From contig CAJPML010000024.1 in NCBI GenBank assembly GCA_905371725.1, forward strand, positions 1 through 8,963: a DNA stretch of 8,963 bases. The letters are read 5' to 3'. The position numbers and the translations under genes are program-made. Each line of letters starts with the position of its first letter. Position 1 is the stretch's first letter. This DNA is from Leptotrichia sp. oral taxon 215. Lineage in GTDB: Bacteria > Fusobacteriota > Fusobacteriia > Fusobacteriales > Leptotrichiaceae. Shown here piece by piece: positions 1 to 7,323 of this stretch. Under the pieces are notes generated by a model. That model searched no databases, had not been told where the DNA came from, and saw nothing but the letters and a program-made list of their open reading frames with translations.

Positions 1-49
1 GTTCTGATTTGTCTTGTTATTAAAAATAAATTTACATTACTTATAAATA

Positions 50-113
50 AAAAAATTCGACAACCTTAAAAAGCTTATTCAACTTAGAATCTCTTAAGGT
101 TATCGAACTTTTT
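50..113 (-). terminator. Long hairpin terminator downstream of the lipoprotein gene
   Basis: The arms 50-69 and 94-113 are inverted repeats of about 20 bp around a 24-base loop. Read as minus-strand RNA, the two DNA mismatches (61/102 and 55/108) become G-U wobble pairs, so the stem is fully paired. As plus-strand RNA they would be C-A and A-C mismatches. The minus-strand RNA then runs into seven U residues (A-tract 49-55). The loop can form a small inner AUUC/GAAU stem. This fits rho-independent termination of the lipoprotein transcript about 110 bases after its stop codon. Because the right arm also ends in five T (109-113), some bidirectional activity is possible. The loop is longer than in a classic terminator, so a dispersed repeat or structured 3' element is an alternative. 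Confidence 0.65.
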
Positions 114-225
114 ACACCCTCACTCTTAACAAAGAGCCATTTTTAAGTTTATTGTCGTATTTATTGCAAATTTCCCAGTTTTGTATCTGTCATGCTACTT
201 GCAGTAATCTCCCTTCAGCTAAATT

Positions 226-1248
226 TTAATAATATGATTCTGTTCCTGATATTTTACCGCTTTCATCTTCTCTTATTTTATCTCCTTCTGTATATTTATA
301 TTTAATTTTATCTTTTTTATTTCTAATCTCTTTTAATCTTTCTTCTGATTCACTCATTCCCATTGATAGTGCTTTTTGATACCATTTCCTTGCTTCTGTA
401 TAATTTTCTTCCATTTCATATGTCACTCCTACATGATATGCAGAATTAGCTTGTTTGGAAGCATTTATTAAAAAATATTTTCTAGCATTGGGATAATCTA
501 GTTTATCTAAATATAAGTTAGCCAGCGAGTATATTGCTTTAAATTCTTTTTTTTCTACTCCTATTTTTAATATTTTTTCTGCCTCATCAATTTTTTTTAA
601 CTTTCTATACATATTTCCTAATCCATAATAACCATCAACATCACCCATTTTTATCATTTCTTTATACAATTGTTCTGCCTTGTAAGGCTGATTATGAGTT
701 TCATAATAAATTGCCATATTGTATCTTCCGCTTCCATCTCGCCCTTGTTTATGCCATATTTTTTCAGCTTCTGAATATTTTTCTTCCTTTCCGTACACAA
801 GCGCCAAATTATATTCTGCATCCCTATGCCCTTTATTAGCTGCCTTCTGATACCAATATTCTGCTTCTGATAACTTGTTTTTTTCATTATAAAATACAGC
901 TAAATTATAAATCATATCCAAAACATCTCTTTCTGCACCATACTTTGTCCATTTTTCATAATTCACTTCATCTTTTTTTTCATAATAATAGTCAGATAAA
1001 TATATCGAAGCTTCAGGCTTATATTTTACTAATTTCTCAAAATACATCTTTCCTATTTCAGGATTAACATCATAATTCAACTTAGCTACTGACATCATAT
1101 TTTCTAGTTCATCCTGACTCATTTTGTCATTTATTTTTGATATTTCTTGCTGTATTTTCTGTTTAGTTTCTTCATTTAATTCTTTACTCCTGAGACCACA
1201 TCCAGATAATATCAGCAAGGTTATTATCAGTAAAACAATTTTTTTCAT
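226..1248 (-). CDS. Sel1/TPR-repeat lipoprotein
   Basis: This 340-residue protein of unknown specific role is predicted to be lipid-anchored outside the cytoplasm. It opens with Lys2-Lys3, a hydrophobic stretch at 4-14 and a lipobox Leu14-Ser15-Gly16-Cys17, the usual signal peptidase II pattern with lipidation on Cys17. From about 111 to 299 it holds roughly six degenerate repeats of about 30 residues, with the alternating 'A..YNLA..Y' and 'AE.WY.KA...G' pattern of Sel1/TPR helical hairpins; 54-110 may hold more worn copies. Such repeats generally mediate protein-protein contacts; the partner cannot be read from sequence. The C-terminal tail (310-340) is charged and looks disordered. The start ATG is preceded by a good ribosome site (AGAGGGAAG, about 6 bases away) and fits the signal peptide. 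The gene lies past the ffh terminator, so it is probably a separate unit. Confidence 0.9.
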   Translation of the reverse strand: MKKIVLLIITLLILSGCGLRSKELNEETKQKIQQEISKINDKMSQDELENMMSVAKLNYDVNPEIGKMYFEKLVKYKPEASIYLSDYYYEKKDEVNYEKWTKYGAERDVLDMIYNLAVFYNEKNKLSEAEYWYQKAANKGHRDAEYNLALVYGKEEKYSEAEKIWHKQGRDGSGRYNMAIYYETHNQPYKAEQLYKEMIKMGDVDGYYGLGNMYRKLKKIDEAEKILKIGVEKKEFKAIYSLANLYLDKLDYPNARKYFLINASKQANSAYHVGVTYEMEENYTEARKWYQKALSMGMSESEERLKEIRNKKDKIKYKYTEGDKIREDESGKISGTESYY

Positions 1249-1294
1249 ACTACTTCCCTCTTAACTTTCATATTTTGGAAAATTCATATATTCT

Positions 1295-1336
1295 AAAAAA
1301 CAGGGAGAACCTAACATATGCTTTTATTCTTCCCTG
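1295..1336 (-). terminator. Rho-independent terminator after ffh
   Basis: On the minus strand, the sequence just after the ffh stop codon forms a stem of CAGGGA (1331-1336) with UCCCUG (1301-1306). One bulged A extends it by GAA/UUC to nine pairs around a 17-base loop, followed directly by six U residues (A-tract 1295-1300). It begins 15 bases past the ffh stop codon, the expected place for the end of the ylxM-ffh transcript, and it separates ffh from the lipoprotein gene. Confidence 0.85.
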
Positions 1337-1351
1337 CTATATCAATAAATA

Positions 1352-2698
1352 TTATTTCTTACGTTTTCCCTTTCCTCTCATCATTCCTCCACCAAGTCCA
1401 GGAATTGCTCCGCTGTTGAACATTTTCATCATCTGTTTCATCTGTTCAAACTGTTTGATAAGTTTATTTACGTCCGTTACCTGAACGCCGCTTCCTTTAG
1501 CTATTCTTGCCTTACGGCTTCCACTTTTCAGAAGTTTCGGATCCCTTCTTTCCTGTACTGTCATCGAAAAGATTATCGCTTCCACTCTTTTCATTTCCTT
1601 TTCTGCCATTGCCATATCTATTGCACTTGTATCCACTCCGGGTATCATTTTCATAATTCCTGCAATGGACCCCATTTTTCTTATCATTTTAAACTGTTTC
1701 AGGAAATCTTCAAAATCAAACTGATTTTTTCTGAATTTTTCTTCCATTTTTTTGGCTTCTTTTTCGTCAATTGCTTCCTGAGCCTTTTCAACAAGTGAAA
1801 CAACATCTCCCATTCCCAGTATTCTCGATGCAAGCCTGTCAGGATGGAAAGGTGCTATATCATCCAGTTTTTCCCCTTCACTGATAAACTTTATAGGTTT
1901 TCCTGCCACTTCCTTTACTGAAAGGGCGGCTCCTCCACGTGTGTCTCCGTCCAGCTTTGTCAAAACTACTCCTGTAATGTCAAGCTGTTCATTGAAGGTT
2001 TTAGCCACATTTACTGCATCCTGTCCTGTCATTCCATCTACTACAAGCAGTATTTCATGAGGATTAAAGTTATCTTTTATTCCCTGCAGTTCACCCATAA
2101 GCTGTTCATCTATGTGCAGACGTCCTGCAGTATCTATTATTACATATGTCGCATGTATTTTTCCTGCTTCTTCCAGTCCTTTTCTGCATATTTCATTTAC
2201 ATCTGTGCTTTCATCAATTGTAAATGAAGAAACCTTTACCTGCTCTGCCAATACTTTCAGCTGTTTCTTCGCTGCAGGTCTGTATACATCAGCTCCAATA
2301 AGAAGCGGTGTTTCCCCTTTTGAACGGAGATGTTTAGCCAGTTTTCCAGCAAAGGTTGTCTTTCCTGCCCCCTGTAATCCTGAAAGCATTATAATAGTAG
2401 GGTTTTTAGGAGATTTTGCTATCTGTACATTTGTTCCACCAAGAACTTCCACAAGTTCATCATGTACTATTTTTACAAACTGCTGTGTAGGATTTACTCC
2501 TGATATTACTTCTTCACCTAAAGCCTTTTCCCTTATTTTTGAAACAAAATTCTTCGCCACGCCATAGTTTACATCTGCCTCAAGAAGTGCCAGTCTTACT
2601 TCCCTCAGAGCATCCTTCATATTCGCTTCCGTTAACTTTCCCTGTCCGCTTACCTTTTTAAATATATCCTTAAACCTGTCTCCCAAATTATTAAACAT
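1352..2698 (-). CDS. ffh: Signal recognition particle GTPase Ffh (SRP54)
   Basis: Ffh binds the SRP RNA and hydrophobic signal sequences as they leave the ribosome, and docks with FtsY at the membrane in a GTP-dependent cycle. The 448-residue length is normal. The N domain (about 1-90) has the ALLEADV motif at 37-43. The G domain shows G1 GLQGAGKTT (107-115), the SRP-type DVYRPAA (137-143), DTAGR (189-193) and TKLD (247-250). The methionine-rich M domain (about 300-435) carries the SRP-RNA-binding stretch SGSRKARIAKGSG (392-404) and a Met-rich segment 420-440, and ends in a basic tail. The start ATG overlaps the ylxM stop in TAATG. A strong ribosome site, GAGGTG, lies five bases upstream within the last ylxM codons, so the two genes are translationally coupled. 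A terminator follows the gene. Confidence 0.98.
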   Translation of the reverse strand: MFNNLGDRFKDIFKKVSGQGKLTEANMKDALREVRLALLEADVNYGVAKNFVSKIREKALGEEVISGVNPTQQFVKIVHDELVEVLGGTNVQIAKSPKNPTIIMLSGLQGAGKTTFAGKLAKHLRSKGETPLLIGADVYRPAAKKQLKVLAEQVKVSSFTIDESTDVNEICRKGLEEAGKIHATYVIIDTAGRLHIDEQLMGELQGIKDNFNPHEILLVVDGMTGQDAVNVAKTFNEQLDITGVVLTKLDGDTRGGAALSVKEVAGKPIKFISEGEKLDDIAPFHPDRLASRILGMGDVVSLVEKAQEAIDEKEAKKMEEKFRKNQFDFEDFLKQFKMIRKMGSIAGIMKMIPGVDTSAIDMAMAEKEMKRVEAIIFSMTVQERRDPKLLKSGSRKARIAKGSGVQVTDVNKLIKQFEQMKQMMKMFNSGAIPGLGGGMMRGKGKRKK

Positions 2699-3027
2699 TA
2701 AAACACCTCATTATAATCAAAATCTTCTATTATTTTTTCTAAATTTTCCTTCGTAAAATTCTCCTTTAAATTTTCAAGTTTTTTCTTTAATTCCTTTTCC
2801 TTCTCGAATATTTTAAGCTTCCGCTCATATTCATCAAGCTGCCTGAATCCTCTTTTTATATTGTCAAACACTGCCTGTCTGGTAATCCCATACTCTTCTG
2901 AAATCTCGCTCAGAGATCTGTCCTCTTCGAGATAAAGTTCAAGATACTGTTTCTGTTTTTTGGAGAATAGCTCCCCATAGTACAGAAAAAGTGTCGAATA
3001 TCGTAAAAAATCATCTAATTTATCCAT
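2698..3027 (-). CDS. ylxM: YlxM-family helix-turn-helix protein, SRP-associated
   Basis: YlxM is a small HTH protein encoded next to ffh in many low-G+C bacteria; in streptococci it has been linked to modulation of SRP assembly. From the ATG at 3027 the product has 109 residues, the usual family size. It shows a family-like N-terminus (YSTLFLYYGELFSKKQKQYL), a sigma-factor-like HTH at about 38-60 (SLSEISEEYGITRQAVFDNI) and a charged coiled-coil-like C-terminus. The same frame stays open upstream to a TTG at 3063, giving 121 residues, and that TTG has a weak AGGA five bases before it. I prefer 3027 because the extra 12 residues look unlike the family and the TTG is itself the -35 box of a consensus promoter. 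The ATG has no good ribosome site and may start a leaderless message. The stop overlaps the ffh start by one base. Confidence 0.92.
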   Translation of the reverse strand: MDKLDDFLRYSTLFLYYGELFSKKQKQYLELYLEEDRSLSEISEEYGITRQAVFDNIKRGFRQLDEYERKLKIFEKEKELKKKLENLKENFTKENLEKIIEDFDYNEVF

Positions 3028-3034
3028 AATCTTT

Positions 3035-3063
3035 ATTATATAGTTATTTATGCATATTGTCAA
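3035..3063 (-). promoter_or_regulatory. Consensus sigma-70-type promoter for ylxM-ffh
   Basis: Read on the minus strand, TTGACA (3058-3063) is followed by a 17-base spacer (3041-3057) and TATAAT (3035-3040): an exact match to the vegetative consensus at ideal spacing. It lies between the priA stop and the ylxM ATG at 3027, with only seven bases (AAAGATT) between the -10 box and that ATG. Transcription would therefore start at or within a base or two of the ATG. This would add independent expression of ylxM-ffh on top of read-through from priA. No experimental start site is available. Confidence 0.75.
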
Positions 3064-3070
3064 TTTTATC

Positions 3071-5281
3071 CTATAACATGGAAACGGGATCTACATCTAC
3101 GCTTATTCTTGTCTTTTTTTCCTTATATTCATTCATTGCTTTTCTTATTACATTTTTTACTTTTGTAATATTCTTCCTGTTAAACTTTACAAATATCTGA
3201 TATCTGTATCTTCCGTTTATTTTATAAATAGGTGCTTTAAAGGGTTCTGATACAAATTCATTTCCATTGGGATTTGTTCCGCTGTTCAGACCTGTCATAA
3301 GAATATTGTAGAATTTCCTTGCCTTTTTTTCCAGTTCTTCCTCTTCTTCTGAAGACACCACTATAATTATGAGTCTTCCGAAAGGCGGATAATTCAATAT
3401 TTTTCTTAACTCCATTTCCTTCCTGTAATATCCTTCATAATTTCCTGTAACCGTATTCTGTATGACTTCATTTTCCCCATTAAATGTCTGGATTACCACT
3501 TTTCCATCTTTGCTGCCTCGTCCTGCCCTTCCTGATGACTGTGTTAGCAGCTGGAAAGTCTTTTCTCCTGCACGGAAATCAGGGAAATTAAGTATTATAT
3601 CAGAGTTGATAATCCCTACAAGCGTAACATCAGGAAAATGAAATCCCTTCGCAATAATCTGTGTTCCAAGCATTATATCATATTTGTGATTTTTAAAGTC
3701 ATTATATATATCTTCATAGTCCTTTTTCGTCTTCACTGTTTCAGAATCAACTCTTATAGTCCTACTTTCAGAAAAATATGACTTAATCTCTTCCTCTATC
3801 TTTTCAGTTCCTGTTCCAATCTGCATGACTTTTTCGCTTCCACAAGACTCACATTTCCCGTTAAAATATTTTTCATATCCGCAGTAGCTGCATTTCAGCT
3901 TATTCTCATACTTATAGTAACTCAGGGATATACTGCAGTTGGGACATGTAGGTATATGTCCGCAGTCCTTGCATTTCAGAAGATTTGCAAACGCTTTCCT
4001 GTTTAAAATGAGTATTACCTGCTCTTTTCTTCCCAGTGCCCCAGACATTTCCTTCAGCAGTTCTTCCGAAAAATTATCAGGCGTATTGTTCAGATCGACT
4101 ATTTCATAGTCAGGCATTTTTGCATTGTTAAATCTTTCCTTCAGTTCCACAAGCTCAATGTCATTTTTTTCAGCCTGATAATAGGATTCAAATGAAGGTG
4201 TTGCCGAGCCAAAAATTACCTTTACATCTCCCTCAATCAAGGCCCTTTTTATTGCCACATTTTTTGTATGATATCTCGGATTGTTATCCTGTTTATACGT
4301 ATTTTCATGTTCTTCATCTATTATTATATATTTCAGGTTCTGCACAGGAGCAAATATCGCCGATCTGGCTCCGATAACTATCTTTTTCTCCCCCGTCCTT
4401 ATGTAAGTCCATTCCTTTCTCTTTTCTGCATCCGTCAGCTTGCTGTGAAGTATGGCCACAGAATCTGAAAACTGTTTTTCCAGCCTTTCTGTCATCTGGG
4501 CGGTAAGAGAAATCTCAGGTACGAGGAACAGACTTCCATAACCATTTTTTATTGCTTCCTTTATAAGATTTATATATATTTCAGTTTTACCTGATCCTGT
4601 AATACCTTTTAACAGATAAAAACTTTTTTCGCCATTTTTTATCCTGTCTGCAACCTTCTGCTGCTCTTCATTCAGGACAACATCATCATCAGCTATCTTC
4701 CCTTTTATTTTTTCACCTGACATTTTTTTGCTGTTCATTATCAGTTTCTTTTCAATCTTTATGGCTTCTTCCTTCAAAGCCCTTTTTATTATCTCAGGAG
4801 AAAAATTTTTATCAAGTGTTGCTACCGTCACTTCCTTTTTTTTCTGCATATACCTGTTGAACTTTTCAGTTTCACTCAATTTTTCGTTATTTCCTTCAAA
4901 AAGGTGCATGTTTTCTATTTTTGATTTCTTATCTTCCAGATTTTTTACATATATTGCCTTTCTTGAATAATTCAGCTTTAAAGTTCCCGGATATACAGTT
5001 CTTATGACATTGTAATAATCACTTATATAGTAGTCCTTTATCCATCTGACCAGTTTCATTATATTTTCCGGAATAGACAAAATAGGAGCTTTGCCTATGA
5101 TATACTTTATTTTTGAAACATCTATCGATATATTTTCCTCTTTTGTTTCAGAAATAATAAGTCCTGTCTTATTTCTGTTCACAAAGTTTACAATACACCA
5201 TTCTCCGGATTCATATTTTTCCGTTGATTTATAGGTATATATATTTACATTATTTTCGACATATATTTCATAATAATACAT
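3071..5281 (-). CDS. priA: Primosomal protein N' (PriA), replication-restart helicase
   Basis: PriA recognises abandoned replication forks and recombination intermediates, unwinds DNA 3'-to-5' and helps reload the replicative helicase. The 736 residues fit the family. The N-terminal DNA-binding and winged-helix regions cover about 1-190. The helicase core has Walker A GITGSGKT (226-233), the DEEH box (322-325) with the family stretch PRYHTKNVA (335-343), GSATP (358-362), motif V around GTQIIAKGFHFPDV (539-552) and motif VI QSSGRAGRG (581-589). All eight zinc-binding cysteines are present: 437, 440, 446, 449, 464, 467, 477 and 480. The C-terminus ends in DVDPVSML, as usual for PriA. The start ATG follows AGGGG at a spacing of five bases. 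It lies 32 bp after the PBP stop and 43 bp before the preferred ylxM start. Confidence 0.98.
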   Translation of the reverse strand: MYYYEIYVENNVNIYTYKSTEKYESGEWCIVNFVNRNKTGLIISETKEENISIDVSKIKYIIGKAPILSIPENIMKLVRWIKDYYISDYYNVIRTVYPGTLKLNYSRKAIYVKNLEDKKSKIENMHLFEGNNEKLSETEKFNRYMQKKKEVTVATLDKNFSPEIIKRALKEEAIKIEKKLIMNSKKMSGEKIKGKIADDDVVLNEEQQKVADRIKNGEKSFYLLKGITGSGKTEIYINLIKEAIKNGYGSLFLVPEISLTAQMTERLEKQFSDSVAILHSKLTDAEKRKEWTYIRTGEKKIVIGARSAIFAPVQNLKYIIIDEEHENTYKQDNNPRYHTKNVAIKRALIEGDVKVIFGSATPSFESYYQAEKNDIELVELKERFNNAKMPDYEIVDLNNTPDNFSEELLKEMSGALGRKEQVILILNRKAFANLLKCKDCGHIPTCPNCSISLSYYKYENKLKCSYCGYEKYFNGKCESCGSEKVMQIGTGTEKIEEEIKSYFSESRTIRVDSETVKTKKDYEDIYNDFKNHKYDIMLGTQIIAKGFHFPDVTLVGIINSDIILNFPDFRAGEKTFQLLTQSSGRAGRGSKDGKVVIQTFNGENEVIQNTVTGNYEGYYRKEMELRKILNYPPFGRLIIIVVSSEEEEELEKKARKFYNILMTGLNSGTNPNGNEFVSEPFKAPIYKINGRYRYQIFVKFNRKNITKVKNVIRKAMNEYKEKKTRISVDVDPVSML

Positions 5282-5313
5282 AGTTACCCCTATTTTTTAT
5301 GTTATTTTATTGT

Positions 5314-7311
5314 CTATTTCAAAACTATCTTTACTTCAGTATTTTTATCCAGTTTTTCTCCAGGAGAAGGATACTGTTCTGCAACACTTCCATTTCCTAT
5401 TATTTTGTATTTTGGAAATTTAGTCTGAGGATACACTGAAATTATTTCTCTTAAACTTAATCCCACCAGATTAGGCATTTTATTATTATTAAATTCATTT
5501 AACAGCTTTTTTAAATCTCTCATTGGTTTTATTTCAGCAATCTCTTCTTTTCTATTTTCTTCAATATTACCTTGTGGACTTATTCCTAAGTATTTAATTA
5601 GATTTTCCATCACATGTCTTACAGATGGCAATGCTACATCTGCTCCGTAATATTTTCCAGTTCGAGATTCATTTATTGTAATCAATATAGCATACTTAGG
5701 ATTATCTACAGGAAAAAAAGCATAAAATGAACTAAAATATTTTTTATCCTTGTAACCACCTAATCCTGACTTCTGTGCTGTTCCAGTTTTTCCACCAATT
5801 CTATATCCCTTAATTTGTGCAGCTGTTCCTGTTCCTCTTGTAATAACTTGTTCCATATATTTTCTATTATATCTGGAAACCTCATCGCTGAATACTTTTC
5901 TTATTACAGTAGGTTTATTTTGCTGAACTATATTTCCTTGATCATCTTCCAGTCTGTCAACTAAATAAGGTTTCATTAATTTCCCATTATTTATTACAGT
6001 ATTAAGTGCTGTCATCATCTGTATCTGTGTTACAGCTATTCCCTGCCCAAATGTTATGGTTGCTTTTCTTACAGCTGTCAGATCTTTTAATGTCAATAAT
6101 TTTGGAGACATCTCAGCATAAGTATCAATTCCAGTTTTAGAGCCAATTCCCAATAATGTCAAATAGTTATAAAAATCTTTTGATTCTATTTTTCTACCGA
6201 TTTCTACCATTGCCACATTTCCTGAATATGCTATTACATCATCTAATGGTCTATTTCCCTTTGTTAAAGAACTATGATCATTTACTGTTACATCATATAT
6301 TTTTATTTTACCTGATGAATACAGTTTAGAATTGGAATTTATTGCCTTTGACTGTAACCCCATTGCAACTGTAACAGGTTTAAAAATCGAACCAGGTTCA
6401 AATATATCTATTATTGGTCTATTTTTTACATCTGCATTGCTATCAGCTTTAGGATACGACGACATTGCAATAATTTTTCCAGTTTCTACTTCCATTATTA
6501 TTCCCATTGTAGAAACTGCATTGTATCCCTCAAATGTTTTTTTTAACTCATCATCTAATATATATTGTAACACACTGTCAATTGTAAGAATAACATTATT
6601 TCCATTTTGAACAGAAACACTTTTTTTCTTTTTTACTGCATCAATTGTCCAAAAATTTTTCGGATTTTTAACTCCCTCTACTGAACCATCTGTTCCAGTT
6701 AATTCCTCATCATAAAACTTTTCAATACCGTAAACACCTTTTCTTTCAGCATTCATAAATCCGATTATTTCCTGAAAAGCCTTATTCTTAACATAATTTC
6801 TGGTAAAAAGAGGAATAAAAAAAACTCCTTCACTCAATGATTTATCTTCATCAAGTTCATCTTCAATAATTTTTCTTTCATTATATCCAAGTTTGTAATC
6901 TATCTTTAAATATTTTGAATTACTTTTTTTCTTGGAAATAATCTCACTTTTTAGCTTATTTGTATCAAGATTTGGAATATTCTTTTTAAACAGATCCATT
7001 AGTTTATCTAAACTTTCATCTCTAATAAATGTTGGATCCAGTGTTATTCCATAGTCTTCACCATCAAAAGCCAACATTTCTCCATCATTTGAAATTATTC
7101 TACCTCTTTTTGCAGTTATTGTATAACGGCTCTTGTATTGTTTTTCTCCGTCTTTTCTATATTCTTCACCCTTTACAATTTGAATATAAAATAAAATCAG
7201 AATAATCCATCCAAATGCTAGAAATGTACCTCCTATTACTAAAGCTGTTCTAAACTTAAAATTACTTAACTTTTTTTTCTTTTGTTTTTTTAGTCCAGAT
7301 TTCTTTTTCAT
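5314..7311 (-). CDS. Class B penicillin-binding protein (FtsI/SpoVD-like transpeptidase) with PASTA domain
   Basis: This is a peptidoglycan DD-transpeptidase anchored in the cytoplasmic membrane with its catalytic domain outside. A very basic cytoplasmic tail (1-21) precedes one membrane helix at about 22-45. The PBP dimerisation/pedestal region begins with KRGRIISNDGEMLA (68-81). The transpeptidase domain has the active-site Ser308 in SIFK (308-311), SGN (363-365) and KTGTA (508-512), all intact and in order. After a linker, a single PASTA domain fills about 612-665, as in SpoVD/PBP2x-type enzymes. The 665-residue length is normal for FtsI-like class B PBPs; septal rather than lateral-wall synthesis is inferred from this architecture, so I leave the symbol blank. 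The start has a strong ribosome site, AGGAG, and lies 12 bp after the gatB stop. By eye the gene is more AT-rich than gatB, priA or ffh. Confidence 0.95.
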   Translation of the reverse strand: MKKKSGLKKQKKKKLSNFKFRTALVIGGTFLAFGWIILILFYIQIVKGEEYRKDGEKQYKSRYTITAKRGRIISNDGEMLAFDGEDYGITLDPTFIRDESLDKLMDLFKKNIPNLDTNKLKSEIISKKKSNSKYLKIDYKLGYNERKIIEDELDEDKSLSEGVFFIPLFTRNYVKNKAFQEIIGFMNAERKGVYGIEKFYDEELTGTDGSVEGVKNPKNFWTIDAVKKKKSVSVQNGNNVILTIDSVLQYILDDELKKTFEGYNAVSTMGIIMEVETGKIIAMSSYPKADSNADVKNRPIIDIFEPGSIFKPVTVAMGLQSKAINSNSKLYSSGKIKIYDVTVNDHSSLTKGNRPLDDVIAYSGNVAMVEIGRKIESKDFYNYLTLLGIGSKTGIDTYAEMSPKLLTLKDLTAVRKATITFGQGIAVTQIQMMTALNTVINNGKLMKPYLVDRLEDDQGNIVQQNKPTVIRKVFSDEVSRYNRKYMEQVITRGTGTAAQIKGYRIGGKTGTAQKSGLGGYKDKKYFSSFYAFFPVDNPKYAILITINESRTGKYYGADVALPSVRHVMENLIKYLGISPQGNIEENRKEEIAEIKPMRDLKKLLNEFNNNKMPNLVGLSLREIISVYPQTKFPKYKIIGNGSVAEQYPSPGEKLDKNTEVKIVLK

Positions 7312-7323
7312 ATTTCTCCTAAA

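Noticed and set aside
1249..1294. Promoter for the lipoprotein gene (for example TAGAAT as a -10 box)
   Set aside because: No acceptable -35 box at the right distance; the sequence is merely AT-rich and partly overlaps the ffh terminator U-tract.
2112..2567. Plus-strand open frame of 151 codons
   Set aside because: It lies entirely antisense to the conserved GTPase region of ffh, resembles no family, and is a reading-frame shadow.
3028..3063. Extended ylxM start at TTG 3063
   Set aside because: The 12 extra residues do not look like the family N-terminus and the TTG is the -35 box of a consensus promoter; kept only as an alternative.
5294..5322. Possible priA promoter TTGAAA-N17-TAAAAA
   Set aside because: The -10 box matches only four of six bases in very AT-rich sequence, and the predicted start would fall inside the priA ribosome site.
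6537..7278. Runs of eight identical bases in the PBP gene (6537-6544, 6817-6824, 7271-7278) as phase-variation sites
   Set aside because: A similar run occurs in priA (4836-4843); such runs are expected in AT-rich coding sequence and both frames are intact.
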